Shown piece by piece: positions 17,327 to 26,395 of a stretch of DNA of 64,000 bases. Every line of letters begins with the position of its first letter. Position 1 is the stretch's first letter. Position numbers and translations under genes: made by a program. This DNA is from an uncultured Clostridia bacterium (lineage in GTDB: Bacteria; Bacillota; Clostridia; Christensenellales; Borkfalkiaceae), in the NCBI GenBank assembly GCA_934254815.1, contig CAKQME010000012.1, forward strand, positions 1 to 64,000, in the 5' to 3' direction. Under the pieces are notes generated by a model that saw only the letters and a program-made list of their open reading frames with translations, searched no databases and had not been told where the DNA came from.

Positions 17327-19770
17327 CTTTTTCTCCCTACGGTTATTTCGCTTAAACGCAGTTTTACCGCGTCTGCAATTCCGCTTTTATAAACGGTTGA
17401 ATTAAACGACTCTATATTACGGGTTTTTTCGAGTTCGTCGTACAACCTTTGCTTTTCATAGTTATTTCCCTCCGCCTCGGTTAATACGGTGCGAGCGAAA
17501 TCCATAATCCTTTTTTCACCCGTCTTTTCGCTTTCGACCGTAACCGCGAAATCTGTTTTGCAATCGCCAACCTCTACGGTAAGTTTTTCTCCGTAAACTA
17601 TCTTCGCCGCACTCGTTATACGACCTTGTTCGACGTATGCTTTTCCGTTGGAAAAATTGCTGAACTCTATACGCATAATGCGATTATCGGGTATTACGCT
17701 CCTTTCGCCGCTTACGGAAACGACTATCTTTTGGATTATCTTATTTTCGCTTTCTTCGCACTCGCAACTAAACCTCGTAAACGCCTCGCCGTTAGTTCCG
17801 TCCTCAAACAAAGTAAACTCGCCGTTGCCGTTAAACGCTTTTATTCCGAGTTTAACGGGGTTATCCGTTCCGTTTCCGTCGTCGAGCGAAAAAGGAATTA
17901 TAGCCCCGCTCTCCACGAATACCGGTATCGACTCTAAATTTCTCACCGCTTTTATCCATTCGCCGCCTACGCCTATATCGTACTCTAAATAAGTAAACAT
18001 ATCCGTCCACTTACCTTCGGGCAACCAAACGTCCACGACGGAATATCCGTCTACGGAATGCTCTGTTATCGGAGCGACAATCATCTTACCGCCGAGTAAA
18101 TATTCGTTTTTCGCCGCATAAGCCTCTCGGTTTTTCCATCTGTAATATAGCGGCTCGACAGGAACTAATCCTTCTCTGTTGTTTAAGTATGACAAACTGT
18201 ACCAGAAAGGTATCATAGAATGTCGCAATCTTAAAAAATCTTCGGCAATTCTACCCTTTCCGTTCTTATATTCCCACGGTTCTTTGGTCATAACGTTCAT
18301 ATTAGTGCAGTGCAATCTGTTTATCGGACTGAAAACACCGAACTGCACGAATCTCAGATACAATTCGTCGTCTTTAACGCCTTCGTTATGCCCTCCGATA
18401 TCGTGACTCCACCAACCGTAGCCGACGTTTGCCGCCGTCGCCGTAAAATACGGCAAATATTTTAAAGTTTCCCAGGTCATAGCGGTATCGCCCGAAAATC
18501 CGACCGGATATCTGTGCGCGCCCACGCCGAAATACCTTGACAATATAAGCCCTCGCTTACCGCCTTTAATACTATTTAAAAAGTGATAATGGTTAAGCGA
18601 CCAAAGCGGATCCAACCCTTCTACTCGCGATTTTTTCCCTTGTTGCCAATCTATCCACCAAAAACCGACTCCGTCCTTTTCATAAGGTTCGAGCAAAACG
18701 TCAAAGTTCATCGCCACATATTTCGGATCGGTAAAATCGAAAGCAATCGCCTGCTTGCCGCTTGCGTCCCACCCGACGTATTCCGCCGCATCCCTATATT
18801 GCTTTTCCCAAAATCTCACACCTTGGTGCGGATGTAAATTCAAAGTAACTTTATAGCCGCCGCTCGTTAGTATGCGCAAAAACTTTTTATAATCGGGGAA
18901 ATAGTCCGGGTTGAACGTATAACCCGTCCAACCTATTTTATCGGCGTTACCTCTATCTGAAACGCCGACTATTTTTTCGTCGAGCAACTGACTTTCCGTA
19001 ATCGAAAACTTTTGCGCAATTTCAGCCTTATTTGAGTAATGCCAATCCGTATCAAGCGCGGTAACGGTAAGCGGAATCTTTCTTTTTTCAAATTCCCCTA
19101 TCATATTCAGATATTCTCTATCCGAATACGCGTGATATCTGCTCCACCAATTTCCGAATGCGTAACGCGGCAACACGGGTACGTCGCCACAAATTTTATA
19201 CGCCGCTTTAACCGCTCCTCTGTAATCGTCGCCATAAGCAAAAACGTACTCGTCGCTGCCACTCGCCTTACCCGATTTTATCAATCCGTCGTCACCGAGT
19301 TCAAGCGAATCGGAATCATCGTAAACAGCCACGCCGCTCAAAGAGCAAAAGCCGTTGCATAGTTCGACTTTTTCACCCGGTTTCATATCCGAACCGTAGA
19401 TCGAATAAGTCAGAGTATCGCCGTTACAACCGTCGAGAGATCTATAAGTGCCTTTCAAATTCTCCGCGTTGCTCACGGGTATAAACCCGTTGCCAACGTT
19501 TATAACGCAATCTTCGCGTTTCCCCGCAATTTGCAATACGCAAAAATCTGTAGTAATAGTCAACCGTCCGTCGTCTTTACTTACGGTATATTTTTGCGTT
19601 TCGAAATTTCTGTACCATACCGCTTGCGTGGCGCAATCGCGGAATTTACCGTTTTTACTCTTTTCTATGCGGAATAACCTGTCTTGCAACACCGTTATTC
19701 GGTAATCTTCCCACCTTATTATGTTTTCCTGTCTTGCTTTCGGACAAGTCCTTATTATGTATTCATTCAT
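17320..19770 (-). CDS. GH31 alpha-glycosidase (alpha-glucosidase/alpha-xylosidase group)
   Basis: An 816-residue cytoplasmic GH31 enzyme. After the N-terminal beta-domain the barrel begins at PRYAFGNWWSRYHAYSDREY. The nucleophile region is GVGFWWIDWQQG (Asp374) and the acid/base region is FSGDTAMTW (Asp428), followed by the family motif WWSHDIGGH. The C-terminal beta-domains carry LFEDGTNGEAF. GH31 members in glycan loci are alpha-glucosidases, alpha-xylosidases or alpha-galactosidases; the sequence alone does not settle which. The ribosome-binding site is weak (GAGAAA). A possible extended -10 promoter lies just upstream, so this gene may also be transcribed separately from GH28-GH36. Confidence 0.92.
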   Translation of the reverse strand: MNEYIIRTCPKARQENIIRWEDYRITVLQDRLFRIEKSKNGKFRDCATQAVWYRNFETQKYTVSKDDGRLTITTDFCVLQIAGKREDCVINVGNGFIPVSNAENLKGTYRSLDGCNGDTLTYSIYGSDMKPGEKVELCNGFCSLSGVAVYDDSDSLELGDDGLIKSGKASGSDEYVFAYGDDYRGAVKAAYKICGDVPVLPRYAFGNWWSRYHAYSDREYLNMIGEFEKRKIPLTVTALDTDWHYSNKAEIAQKFSITESQLLDEKIVGVSDRGNADKIGWTGYTFNPDYFPDYKKFLRILTSGGYKVTLNLHPHQGVRFWEKQYRDAAEYVGWDASGKQAIAFDFTDPKYVAMNFDVLLEPYEKDGVGFWWIDWQQGKKSRVEGLDPLWSLNHYHFLNSIKGGKRGLILSRYFGVGAHRYPVGFSGDTAMTWETLKYLPYFTATAANVGYGWWSHDIGGHNEGVKDDELYLRFVQFGVFSPINRLHCTNMNVMTKEPWEYKNGKGRIAEDFLRLRHSMIPFWYSLSYLNNREGLVPVEPLYYRWKNREAYAAKNEYLLGGKMIVAPITEHSVDGYSVVDVWLPEGKWTDMFTYLEYDIGVGGEWIKAVRNLESIPVFVESGAIIPFSLDDGNGTDNPVKLGIKAFNGNGEFTLFEDGTNGEAFTRFSCECEESENKIIQKIVVSVSGERSVIPDNRIMRIEFSNFSNGKAYVEQGRITSAAKIVYGEKLTVEVGDCKTDFAVTVESEKTGEKRIMDFARTVLTEAEGNNYEKQRLYDELEKTRNIESFNSTVYKSGIADAVKLRLSEITVGRKRC

Positions 19771-19784
19771 TTTTTCTCGACTAA

Positions 19785-19815
19785 ATTATATCACCGTATC
19801 AAACTTAAAAATCAA
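19785..19815 (-). promoter_or_regulatory. Possible internal promoter ahead of GH31
   Basis: On the minus strand, TATAAT (19785-19790) is preceded by TGA, an extended -10, and by TTGATT (19810-19815) at 19 bp. It lies in the only roughly 100-bp gap of the upper operon. The -10 is just 14 bp ahead of the GH31 ATG, which would leave a very short leader, so the call is tentative. Confidence 0.35.
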
Positions 19816-19871
19816 AGATTTATGTTTCTTTATCATAAATTTTACGATTTTTGGCTCTTTACGTTTAATTT

Positions 19872-21929
19872 TTACTTTTTAATAAATATTCTCGCGCAAA
19901 TTTTGCTTTTAAGCATTATACAGTCGTCGTTTATTTCGCTATCGACTGCGTCGGGATAAAGTTGAACGAAATTTTGCGCGCCTTTTATATCGAATTTATT
20001 ATCGCCCGTCGCCCACAAATACAACAGTTCGCCTTTTTCGCTTTTTATTTTCAGCGCGTGTTTTTTATCCTCTCCGCGCGTTAAACCGAGCGGATAGGAC
20101 GGATAACCGCTATTCAATATCCCGAAAATTTCAGGATAAAGTTTTAGCGCTTCCTTTAAATACGCCGACTTTCGCTCGTCGAGTTTATCTATACGCGAAC
20201 TTAAAGTAATTACTCCCGTCAAGCCGTTTACCAAGTTAAAAACGACTTCTTCATCCGTCGGTGCGGGAATATTATCGATGTATTCGTTTCTTAAAGCGTG
20301 TCTTATCGGGTAAGGCATGCACCAAACGCCCGTCTTTTCGGGTAAGTTATTTATTAGACTTCCGCATATAACGGACGGATAGTAATTATATTCTTCCTGA
20401 TCGCTCACGCTTTGCAAATCGAAATGCTTTAATATATATCCGTCCTCGCGCTTACCGCCCGAAGCGCAATTCTCTAAAATCAAATCGGGATATTTGCGCT
20501 TTACGCCCTTATAAAACTCAATGACTTTGGCGTAATTTTCTTTAAGTCCGTCATTCCTTCCGCTTTTGCCGTCTGCAAACGCGTATGAATCGTTGTAGTC
20601 TATTTTTATATACCTTATACCAAGCGCGTACAAATCGTCGTACACCTTGCCGAGATAGTCGTTTACCTCTTTTTTTCTGAAATCAAAGAATCTCCTTTGT
20701 TTAGAACCGTAACGAACGCCGTTTACCGTGATAACAAATTCAGGATGAATTTTATAAATGTGTGAGTTTGCGCCTACCACTTCGCCCTCAACCCATATAC
20801 CCGGTTTCATTCCTTTCGCTATAATATAATCTATAACGTACTTTAAACCGAGTTCGCCGAAAACATCGCCGTCGAAATTCCAATCGCCCAAACGACAGCC
20901 TGTATCGTTTTTATAATTAAACCAGCCGTCATCTATAACGTAGTATTTTACACCCAAATCGGCGCAAGCGTCTATAAGCGGCTTTTCTTTTTCCCAACTC
21001 GGGTTTGCCCAAAGACAGTTCATAAAATCGTTGAATATTACCGTTGGTTCGCTTATGTTTAGCCGGGTGTCGGCACGTTTTGCGGCGTAAACGTTCTTCA
21101 ATAAATCTTCTTCGCCGAAAGCGGCGGCAATAAGCACGGGCGGAGTCGCAAAACTTTCGCCCGCTTTAAGGCAAACGCGACTTTTTAAAGTCCTTTCTTC
21201 GTTAGTCCCCGCGGTAAAAAGCAATGCTCCGCATTTATCGTCCCACAAATCGAATTGCGAAACCCTTACGAACCAATCGCCGTCAGCCTCGCTTTCAACG
21301 AAAAACTTTTCGCCCGTTTTTAAATTACTCGCTATTAAACACGGATAAAATTCCGAAGTAGTATGCGAACCGTTCCCGAAAACCGTAAACCTGTTCATTG
21401 GTATGTGTTTGCAAAAATCATTAAATCCGAGGTCTGTAAGCGAAGAGGTAAACCACTGTCCCTCGGTTTGCCAACGATTTCGACGATAGGACAGCGTAAA
21501 GTTTTTCCCAGCCTCTTTTGCGTATTCGCAAAACGGAACCAAAGAGTAAAAGTCCGCTATAGTAAGATCTTTTCTTGCGGTAATTACGTTAGTTTGATAC
21601 ACCGCCGCAGAACTGCCTTTCGCTTCGTATACTGTTTTAACCTCGCAATCGCGACTCTCTGAATTAAAGGTTATTTCGACGCGACCGTCTACAGTTTTAA
21701 ATTCCGTTTGCTTAAAATGCCATAAATCGTTTTTAAAACTCCCGTCGAAACCAGCGACGGTCGCGCCCGTAGTTTCTCCCTCCGCGCTCACGATAAACGG
21801 AGTAAAACCGATTTTTTGCTTAGCGTCGCCGCCCTCGGCGGTTATTTCCGCAATACGCAAACCGCCGTCAGTATGCACAAATTTTAAATATATTCCGTTT
21901 AAATTTATAATTTCGTTTTTCATTTTCAC
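19872..21929 (-). CDS. GH36 alpha-galactosidase
   Basis: A 685-residue protein with the GH36 arrangement: an N-terminal beta-sandwich (to about residue 290), a central TIM barrel, and a C-terminal beta-domain. Catalytic landmarks are YYVIDDGWF (331-337), GIWVEGE, the nucleophile segment YIKIDYN (Asp444), ENCASGGKREDGY (about 486-498) and the acid/base segment SVSDQEE (Asp510). It has no signal peptide, so it acts on imported oligosaccharides, removing alpha-linked galactose. The frame begins at a GTG (21929) overlapping the GH28 stop as GTGA; an ATG two codons later (21923) is an equally good start. Members can also act on alpha-GalNAc; galactose is the default for this subgroup. Confidence 0.9.
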   Translation of the reverse strand: MKMKNEIINLNGIYLKFVHTDGGLRIAEITAEGGDAKQKIGFTPFIVSAEGETTGATVAGFDGSFKNDLWHFKQTEFKTVDGRVEITFNSESRDCEVKTVYEAKGSSAAVYQTNVITARKDLTIADFYSLVPFCEYAKEAGKNFTLSYRRNRWQTEGQWFTSSLTDLGFNDFCKHIPMNRFTVFGNGSHTTSEFYPCLIASNLKTGEKFFVESEADGDWFVRVSQFDLWDDKCGALLFTAGTNEERTLKSRVCLKAGESFATPPVLIAAAFGEEDLLKNVYAAKRADTRLNISEPTVIFNDFMNCLWANPSWEKEKPLIDACADLGVKYYVIDDGWFNYKNDTGCRLGDWNFDGDVFGELGLKYVIDYIIAKGMKPGIWVEGEVVGANSHIYKIHPEFVITVNGVRYGSKQRRFFDFRKKEVNDYLGKVYDDLYALGIRYIKIDYNDSYAFADGKSGRNDGLKENYAKVIEFYKGVKRKYPDLILENCASGGKREDGYILKHFDLQSVSDQEEYNYYPSVICGSLINNLPEKTGVWCMPYPIRHALRNEYIDNIPAPTDEEVVFNLVNGLTGVITLSSRIDKLDERKSAYLKEALKLYPEIFGILNSGYPSYPLGLTRGEDKKHALKIKSEKGELLYLWATGDNKFDIKGAQNFVQLYPDAVDSEINDDCIMLKSKICARIFIKK

Positions 21930-23404
21930 TTACTCTCTAAATTTATAATGGTCAGGTTTTCGACGTCCTGAATTTCTATTCGTTGTTTTACCTCGTCGGA
22001 ATATTTGGGAACAGTTACGTTTTTAAAAGTAAAGTTCCTGAATTTATACCCCTCTTCTTTATACCCCGTTACGCTTATTGCCGGTACGGGATAAGTATCT
22101 CGCGTCATTGAAAAACACTTACCAGTTATCAGAACGTCGACGAACTCGAAGTTTTCAAATTGCGCTAACGACGGCGCGGCTTCTCCGTCCGAGTTGTAGC
22201 CCACGTCCGAAGTAATGAAAATACGGGAAAAAGAACAATTTTCCACTTTTACGTTTCTCACATAACCGCCGCGCTTTCTTTGCGCCTTTATTATAAGTCC
22301 GTCCCCCGACGATATAAAATCGTTATTCCACATTCTTACGTTCTCGACACCGCCGGACATTTCGCTACCGATAGCAATTCCGTGTCCGTAAAGGCATTTA
22401 CAATCGAAAATATCGATATTTTTACACGGCTTGTTAATTATATTGCCTTCGGGATTTTTACCAGATTTTATAGCGATACAATCGTCGCCCGTTTCAAACA
22501 AACAACCGAAAATCACACAGTCCTCGGATGAATCGGGGTCGAAACCGTCGCCGTTCCATACGCCCTCGGACTTAAAATAGCAATCGCTTACGATTACGTT
22601 TTTACTGTATATCGGGTGAACGTTCCACGCAGGACCGTTTTTCAACGTTACTCCGTCTATAACCACGTTACGCGCGCTACTTATATTTATCAATCTGCCG
22701 CGCGCCCTACCGAATATTACGCGCGCGTTTTCGGGTTGTTCCCTCTCTACTTTTTCGGCGTATTCTCTATCAGCGGTCCGCTCCGTAGCAATAACGTTTT
22801 CCATAAGAACTTTACCGCCGCCTTCTATCGTGCCGTCGCCGTAAATTAAAACGTCCTCAGCCGTATTGTTTCGACTTCTGTCAAGCGTACCGACATTTAT
22901 AAGCGAACGATAACATAAACGCTCTATGCCTTCATATCTGCTTTTTATTTTTGGCAAATAATCCTCCGGATCGACACTTCCCGAAAGCGTTGCTCCCTTT
23001 TCTAAATACATGCGCGTATAAGAATGTAAATCAAGCGCGCCCGTCAGATAAACGCCCGCAGGTAAATACACGATTTGCCCGTTCTTCGCGTCGTCTATCG
23101 CTTGTTGCAGCACCGCCGTATTTATATTCTTTCCGCTACCGTCGGCAAAATAAGGCGCCTTCGTAACGTCTATAAATTCCCGCTCGATATCCGACTCTAC
23201 GGTAATTTTTTCTATCGCAACGCCCTCCGCGACAACCGCCACGTCGTATTTTTCATAATGATTTTTTAACGTAAGTCTGCAATGCGTAAAACGCGAACGA
23301 AAGACGCCTTCGCCGTTCAATAACACGGTATATTCGCCCGCGTATCCGTTCTTTTTATCCCACCACACAACCGCGCTCTTATCCGCAACGAAATATTTAA
23401 TCAT
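21926..23404 (-). CDS. GH28 polygalacturonase-type pectinase
   Basis: A 492-residue right-handed beta-helix GH28 enzyme without signal peptide, so probably an exo-acting cytoplasmic galacturonidase. Family motifs appear in order: NGDGFD (284-289), GDDC (306-309), YGHGIAIGSE (339-348) and GLIIKAQRKRGG (about 369-380). The usual RIK is IIK here, while the catalytic Asp residues and the His are intact. The ATG at 23404 is chosen over an ATG 13 codons upstream because AAGGAG lies directly ahead. As first gene of the operon, divergent from the AraC regulator, it defines the locus as pectin-directed: GH28 cuts galacturonic acid linkages in homogalacturonan or rhamnogalacturonan. Confidence 0.92.
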   Translation of the reverse strand: MIKYFVADKSAVVWWDKKNGYAGEYTVLLNGEGVFRSRFTHCRLTLKNHYEKYDVAVVAEGVAIEKITVESDIEREFIDVTKAPYFADGSGKNINTAVLQQAIDDAKNGQIVYLPAGVYLTGALDLHSYTRMYLEKGATLSGSVDPEDYLPKIKSRYEGIERLCYRSLINVGTLDRSRNNTAEDVLIYGDGTIEGGGKVLMENVIATERTADREYAEKVEREQPENARVIFGRARGRLINISSARNVVIDGVTLKNGPAWNVHPIYSKNVIVSDCYFKSEGVWNGDGFDPDSSEDCVIFGCLFETGDDCIAIKSGKNPEGNIINKPCKNIDIFDCKCLYGHGIAIGSEMSGGVENVRMWNNDFISSGDGLIIKAQRKRGGYVRNVKVENCSFSRIFITSDVGYNSDGEAAPSLAQFENFEFVDVLITGKCFSMTRDTYPVPAISVTGYKEEGYKFRNFTFKNVTVPKYSDEVKQRIEIQDVENLTIINLESK

Positions 23405-23433
23405 TAAATTCTCCTTAAAATTTTTATTTACGC

Positions 23434-23462
23434 TTGACAACATTCCTATTCAGGCTTATAAT
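23434..23462 (+). promoter_or_regulatory. Perfect consensus sigma-A promoter of the AraC gene
   Basis: TTGACA (23434-23439), a 17-bp spacer and TATAAT (23457-23462), all exact matches to the sigma-70/sigma-A consensus. It points toward the regulator at 23522, leaving a leader of about 50 nt. The same 117-bp divergent spacer must also hold the promoter of the glycan operon, for which I see no equally good boxes. That suits activator-dependent control of the operon. Confidence 0.85.
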
Positions 23463-23521
23463 GTTATCAAGGATATTTTTATTTTGCTTTTAATTATAAT
23501 AAATTTTGCGAGGATTTGCGT

Positions 23522-24292
23522 ATGTATTTCGATTTTAAGCGCGAAAAACTCAAATTTTATAAGCGAGGAGAGAACTTTTGCCCCGCGCATTTTCACCACG
23601 CCGTTGAAATTTTGTATGTAACCGAAAACAATAAAACCGTTACTATAAACGGCATTCCTCACGAAATGCATGAAAACGACGTTTTGGTTTGCGCGCCGTG
23701 GGCAATCCATTCTTATATGCGATGTGAACGCGGCGAACAAATTTGCGCGGTTATCCCCTGCGAATTTTGCCTCGACTTCGAAAGCTTGAGTTCCAACTAC
23801 GCGCCCCGCGAAATAATTATTCATGACGACGACAAAAGCATTCTGCGACTTATGGAGTTCCTCGAAAATGCGGATAACAGAATTTTATACGAGGGCATAG
23901 TCAACACGATACTCGGTCTCTATGTGAAAAAAACTAAATTCGTTAAGGAAACCGCTCCGCAATTACAGGCAAAGATGGGCGAAATAGCAAATTACATCGA
24001 CGAGCATTACAAAGAGCAAATTAGTCTTAAACAAATAGCGCAACGTTTCGGTTATACCCAAACGCACTTCTCGATGCTGTTTAAAAAACTATTTTCTATA
24101 AACTTCGTCAATTACTTAAATTTCGTGCGAATACAAAAATCCTTGCCTCTACTTAAAACTCATTTAATATCTTCGATTTATGCATACTGCGGATTTACCA
24201 ATCCGCAACAATACTTTTTATATTTCAAACGATTTTTAAATTGTTCCCCGCTCGAATACCTTTCAAAAGGCGACGAGCAACTATATTTTTAA
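23522..24292 (+). CDS. AraC-family transcriptional regulator of the glycan locus
   Basis: A 256-residue AraC/XylS-type activator. The N-terminal half is a cupin-like sugar-sensing domain (FHHAVEILYVTEN, GIPHEMHENDVLVCAPWAIH). The C-terminal 95 residues hold two helix-turn-helix motifs, the first at QISLKQIAQRFGYTQTHFS and the second around AYCGFTNPQQYFLYFKRFLN, ending in the family's S-P-L-E-Y. I start at the ATG at 23522 with GAGG 8 bp ahead rather than a TTG two codons earlier. Its divergent position next to the GH28 gene and its strong constitutive-looking promoter fit a local activator responding to a pectin-derived oligosaccharide. The ligand is inference. Confidence 0.9.
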   Translation: MYFDFKREKLKFYKRGENFCPAHFHHAVEILYVTENNKTVTINGIPHEMHENDVLVCAPWAIHSYMRCERGEQICAVIPCEFCLDFESLSSNYAPREIIIHDDDKSILRLMEFLENADNRILYEGIVNTILGLYVKKTKFVKETAPQLQAKMGEIANYIDEHYKEQISLKQIAQRFGYTQTHFSMLFKKLFSINFVNYLNFVRIQKSLPLLKTHLISSIYAYCGFTNPQQYFLYFKRFLNCSPLEYLSKGDEQLYF

Positions 24293-24647
24293 CAAAATTT
24301 TTTCTTTAACTTAATTATAATACCATAACGAAAAATTTACTCGGCTATTTTAAGTTATATATCATTTATTTTACGATATTTAGAATTTTATTACTATTCA
24401 CCATTATAACTAAAGAATACGCTGAACAAGTAAAAAAACTTTTGTATACCGTAAACCGGAGTAAAGAAGTTTAACGGCAGTCGAAAGCGGCGGATAATGT
24501 TATAGTCAATATTGAAATATTGTTGAGTTTAAAAACTGTGAGTTTTTAATTCTTTCGAGACAACCGAAAGAATATTTTTGATTATCAAATAAATGTTATT
24601 TGGCAATACGAAAAAACGCCCGATAAAAAACACATAAAAACCTTTAA
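24293..24647. other. AT-rich spacer with hairpins, no gene seen
   Basis: A 355-bp spacer between the AraC gene and the MBL hydrolase. All frames are short or broken. It contains a small hairpin around 24530-24547 (complementary AAAACT and AGTTTT arms) and the terminator-like hairpin listed separately. No convincing promoter pair for the downstream gene was found. Confidence 0.6.
24549..24579 (+). terminator. Terminator-like hairpin
   Basis: A 9-bp perfect stem (24549-24557 with 24565-24573), a 7-nt loop, then ATTTTT on the plus strand. It probably ends transcripts coming from the AraC gene about 250 bp upstream. Confidence 0.55.
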
Positions 24648-25424
24648 ATGGGAAATTTTAATATGGACAATTGGTTTACTATAGAACGCATAGACGACGA
24701 AACTTATTCTGTCGGAGAATATAAACATCGGGAAGAAGCTCACAGCTATCTGTTGACAGGTAAAACCTACTCGCTACTAATCGACACAGGGTTGGGAGTT
24801 TCCGATATAAAAACCGCCATAAACGCTATCACGGATTTACCCGTTTCGGTAATAACGACGCACGTCCATTGGGATCATATCGGCGGACATAAATATTTCC
24901 CGAATTTCGGCGTTCATAAATTTGAAGAAAAATGGATCAACAGACATTTCCCGCTATCGCTAACAGCCGTAAAACAAAACCTTACGGCAAAACCGTGCGA
25001 ATTTCCCGTAAATTTTAATATCGACGATTACACTGTATTTCAAGGTAAACCGAAAAAAATCTTCGTCGATAACGACGTTATCGATTTAGACGGAAGAAAA
25101 ATAAGGATAATTCATACTCCCGGTCACTCTCCCGGACACTGCTGCTTTTACGACGAAACAAAAAAATATCTTTTTTCTGGCGATTTAATATATAAAGGTT
25201 GTCTTGATATGTTTTATCCCACAACGGACAAAAACAAATTTATGCAATCGATAAAAAAGACAAAAAGACTTGATATCCGAAAAATATTACCCGCTCATCA
25301 TAGTCTGAATATCCAACCCGACATAATAGAAAAAATAGATAACGCTTTTAAAGCATTATCTATCGCGGGCAAATTCGATATAAGCGGAATTTACGATTTC
25401 GGTGAATTTCAGCTACACATATAA
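24648..25424 (+). CDS. Metallo-beta-lactamase-fold hydrolase
   Basis: A 258-residue MBL-fold protein with the full metal-binding set: THVHWDHIGGH (HxHxDH), HTPGHSPGHCCFYDE for the third His, FSGDLIY for the bridging Asp, and LPAHH for the last His. This is the glyoxalase-II-like/generic MBL hydrolase layout without an extra domain, so the substrate is unknown. No signal peptide. Two ATG candidates (24648, 24663) exist and neither has a good ribosome-binding site; the start is therefore uncertain by five codons. Confidence 0.85.
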   Translation: MGNFNMDNWFTIERIDDETYSVGEYKHREEAHSYLLTGKTYSLLIDTGLGVSDIKTAINAITDLPVSVITTHVHWDHIGGHKYFPNFGVHKFEEKWINRHFPLSLTAVKQNLTAKPCEFPVNFNIDDYTVFQGKPKKIFVDNDVIDLDGRKIRIIHTPGHSPGHCCFYDETKKYLFSGDLIYKGCLDMFYPTTDKNKFMQSIKKTKRLDIRKILPAHHSLNIQPDIIEKIDNAFKALSIAGKFDISGIYDFGEFQLHI

Positions 25425-25465
25425 ATCTCGCCAACCGTAACCTATTACAAAACAGATTAAATAAA

Positions 25466-25495
25466 TTGACAGCGGCGCAAAGGTTTTGATATACT
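25466..25495 (+). promoter_or_regulatory. Sigma-A promoter of the small membrane protein
   Basis: TTGACA (25466-25471), an 18-bp spacer and TATACT (25490-25495), about 37 bp ahead of the ATG at 25533. One mismatch to consensus in total. Confidence 0.7.
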
Positions 25496-25532
25496 TATTT
25501 CGTCAATAATATAAAATAAAAGGAGAAAATTT

Positions 25533-25781
25533 ATGCCTATAGAATTTAAAATTCTCTTAGCCGTTACCATAGTAATAATGATAGCCGTTCCGCTTATTAT
25601 TATATTTGCGTTCTGGCTACCGAATTATAAGTCAATTATAAAACGTGCAAAAAAAATCGACCCGTCGGTAAAAACATTTGCAGACGCGCAATTCGTTCTT
25701 CAAAAAAATATAATGGAATCCGTCGGACAAAACAAGAACGACGACAACCCCGGTAGCGAAAACGAAAACAAAAAGTCTTAA
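25533..25781 (+). CDS. Small single-span membrane protein, unknown function
   Basis: 82 residues with one strong membrane segment (about residues 8-30, LLAVTIVIMIAVPLIIIFAF), then a basic stretch and a cytoplasmic hydrophilic tail rich in Asn, Asp and Lys. AAAGGAG and its own promoter support expression. No domain is recognised. It stands alone between the MBL hydrolase and the repeat block. Confidence 0.65.
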   Translation: MPIEFKILLAVTIVIMIAVPLIIIFAFWLPNYKSIIKRAKKIDPSVKTFADAQFVLQKNIMESVGQNKNDDNPGSENENKKS

Positions 25782-25794
25782 AAATATATAGAGC

Positions 25795-25892
25795 TTTGCA
25801 GAGACGTATCACGAGTTGAACTTGTAAGGATAAAATCGATGTCGCCCTACTCTATGCCGCTTTGCGACGATGAAAGGTCGGGCAACTGCTCC
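25795..25892 (-). repeat. Degenerate, internally deleted third copy of the 233-bp repeat
   Basis: This stretch aligns in pieces with the intact copies to its right: ACTTGTAAGGA, then ATCG, CTATGCC, TTGCGACG, and finally GATGAAAGGTCGGGCAACTGCTCC at 25869-25892 (one or two changes). The middle of the unit is missing between two CGACG motifs, which suggests deletion by short-repeat recombination. Confidence 0.55.
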
Positions 25893-26358
25893 GAAAAAAA
25901 AGCGACCTGCTTTACAGGTTATTTTTAGCAGCACTTGCAAATCGGACTTGTAAGGAGCAAATCGGCATTATTTGTTTTTTCTTTCCGCTATGCCCTTGCC
26001 GATTTGCGACGGAATAGCGATTGCTCGACTCAGGCGCAATCGCGTCACCGGCGAGGCGGCGCGGAATAATTCGGATTTTACATACACCGCGCCGCTTCGA
26101 CGGTGAAAGGTCGGGCAATTGCTCCAAAAAAAAAGCGACCTGCTTTACAGGTTATTTTTAGCAGCACTTGCAAATCGGACTTGTAAGGAGCAAATCGGCA
26201 TTATTTGTTTTTTCTTTCCGCTATGCCCTTGCCGATTTGCGACGGAATAGCGATTGCTCGACTCAGGCGCAATCGCGTCACCGGCGAGGCGGCGCGGAAT
26301 AATTCGGATTTTACATACACCGCGCCGCTTCGACGGTGAAAGGTCGGGCAATTGCTCC
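25893..26358 (-). repeat. Two perfect tandem copies of a 233-bp structured unit
   Basis: Copies at 25893-26125 and 26126-26358 differ only at the first base as far as I can read. On the minus strand each unit holds consecutive inverted repeats, given for the right copy: 26289-26297 with 26320-26328 (GCGGCGCGG), 26250-26257 with 26269-26276 (GCGATTGC), and 26190-26200 with 26230-26240 (GCAAATCGGCA). Each ends with a short ACCTG-TAAAG-CAGGT hairpin and a run of about nine T. A similar A-tract plus GCGACCTG begins the tRNA-Thr terminator directly to the right, so the duplication boundary coincides with that terminator. The translated frames in these units are repeats of each other and are not taken as genes. 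Confidence 0.85.
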
Positions 26359-26390
26359 AAAAAAAAGCGACCTGTAAAACAGGTCGCTTT
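26357..26390 (-). terminator. Intrinsic terminator of tRNA-Thr
   Basis: An 11-bp perfect GC-rich stem (26364-26374 with 26380-26390), a 5-nt loop, then seven or more T on the minus strand, starting 6 bp after the tRNA 3' end. Confidence 0.9.
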
Positions 26391-26395
26391 CCTTT

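Noticed and set aside
25795..26358. CRISPR array
   Set aside because: The repeats are 233 bp, directly adjacent without spacers, and no cas genes are near.
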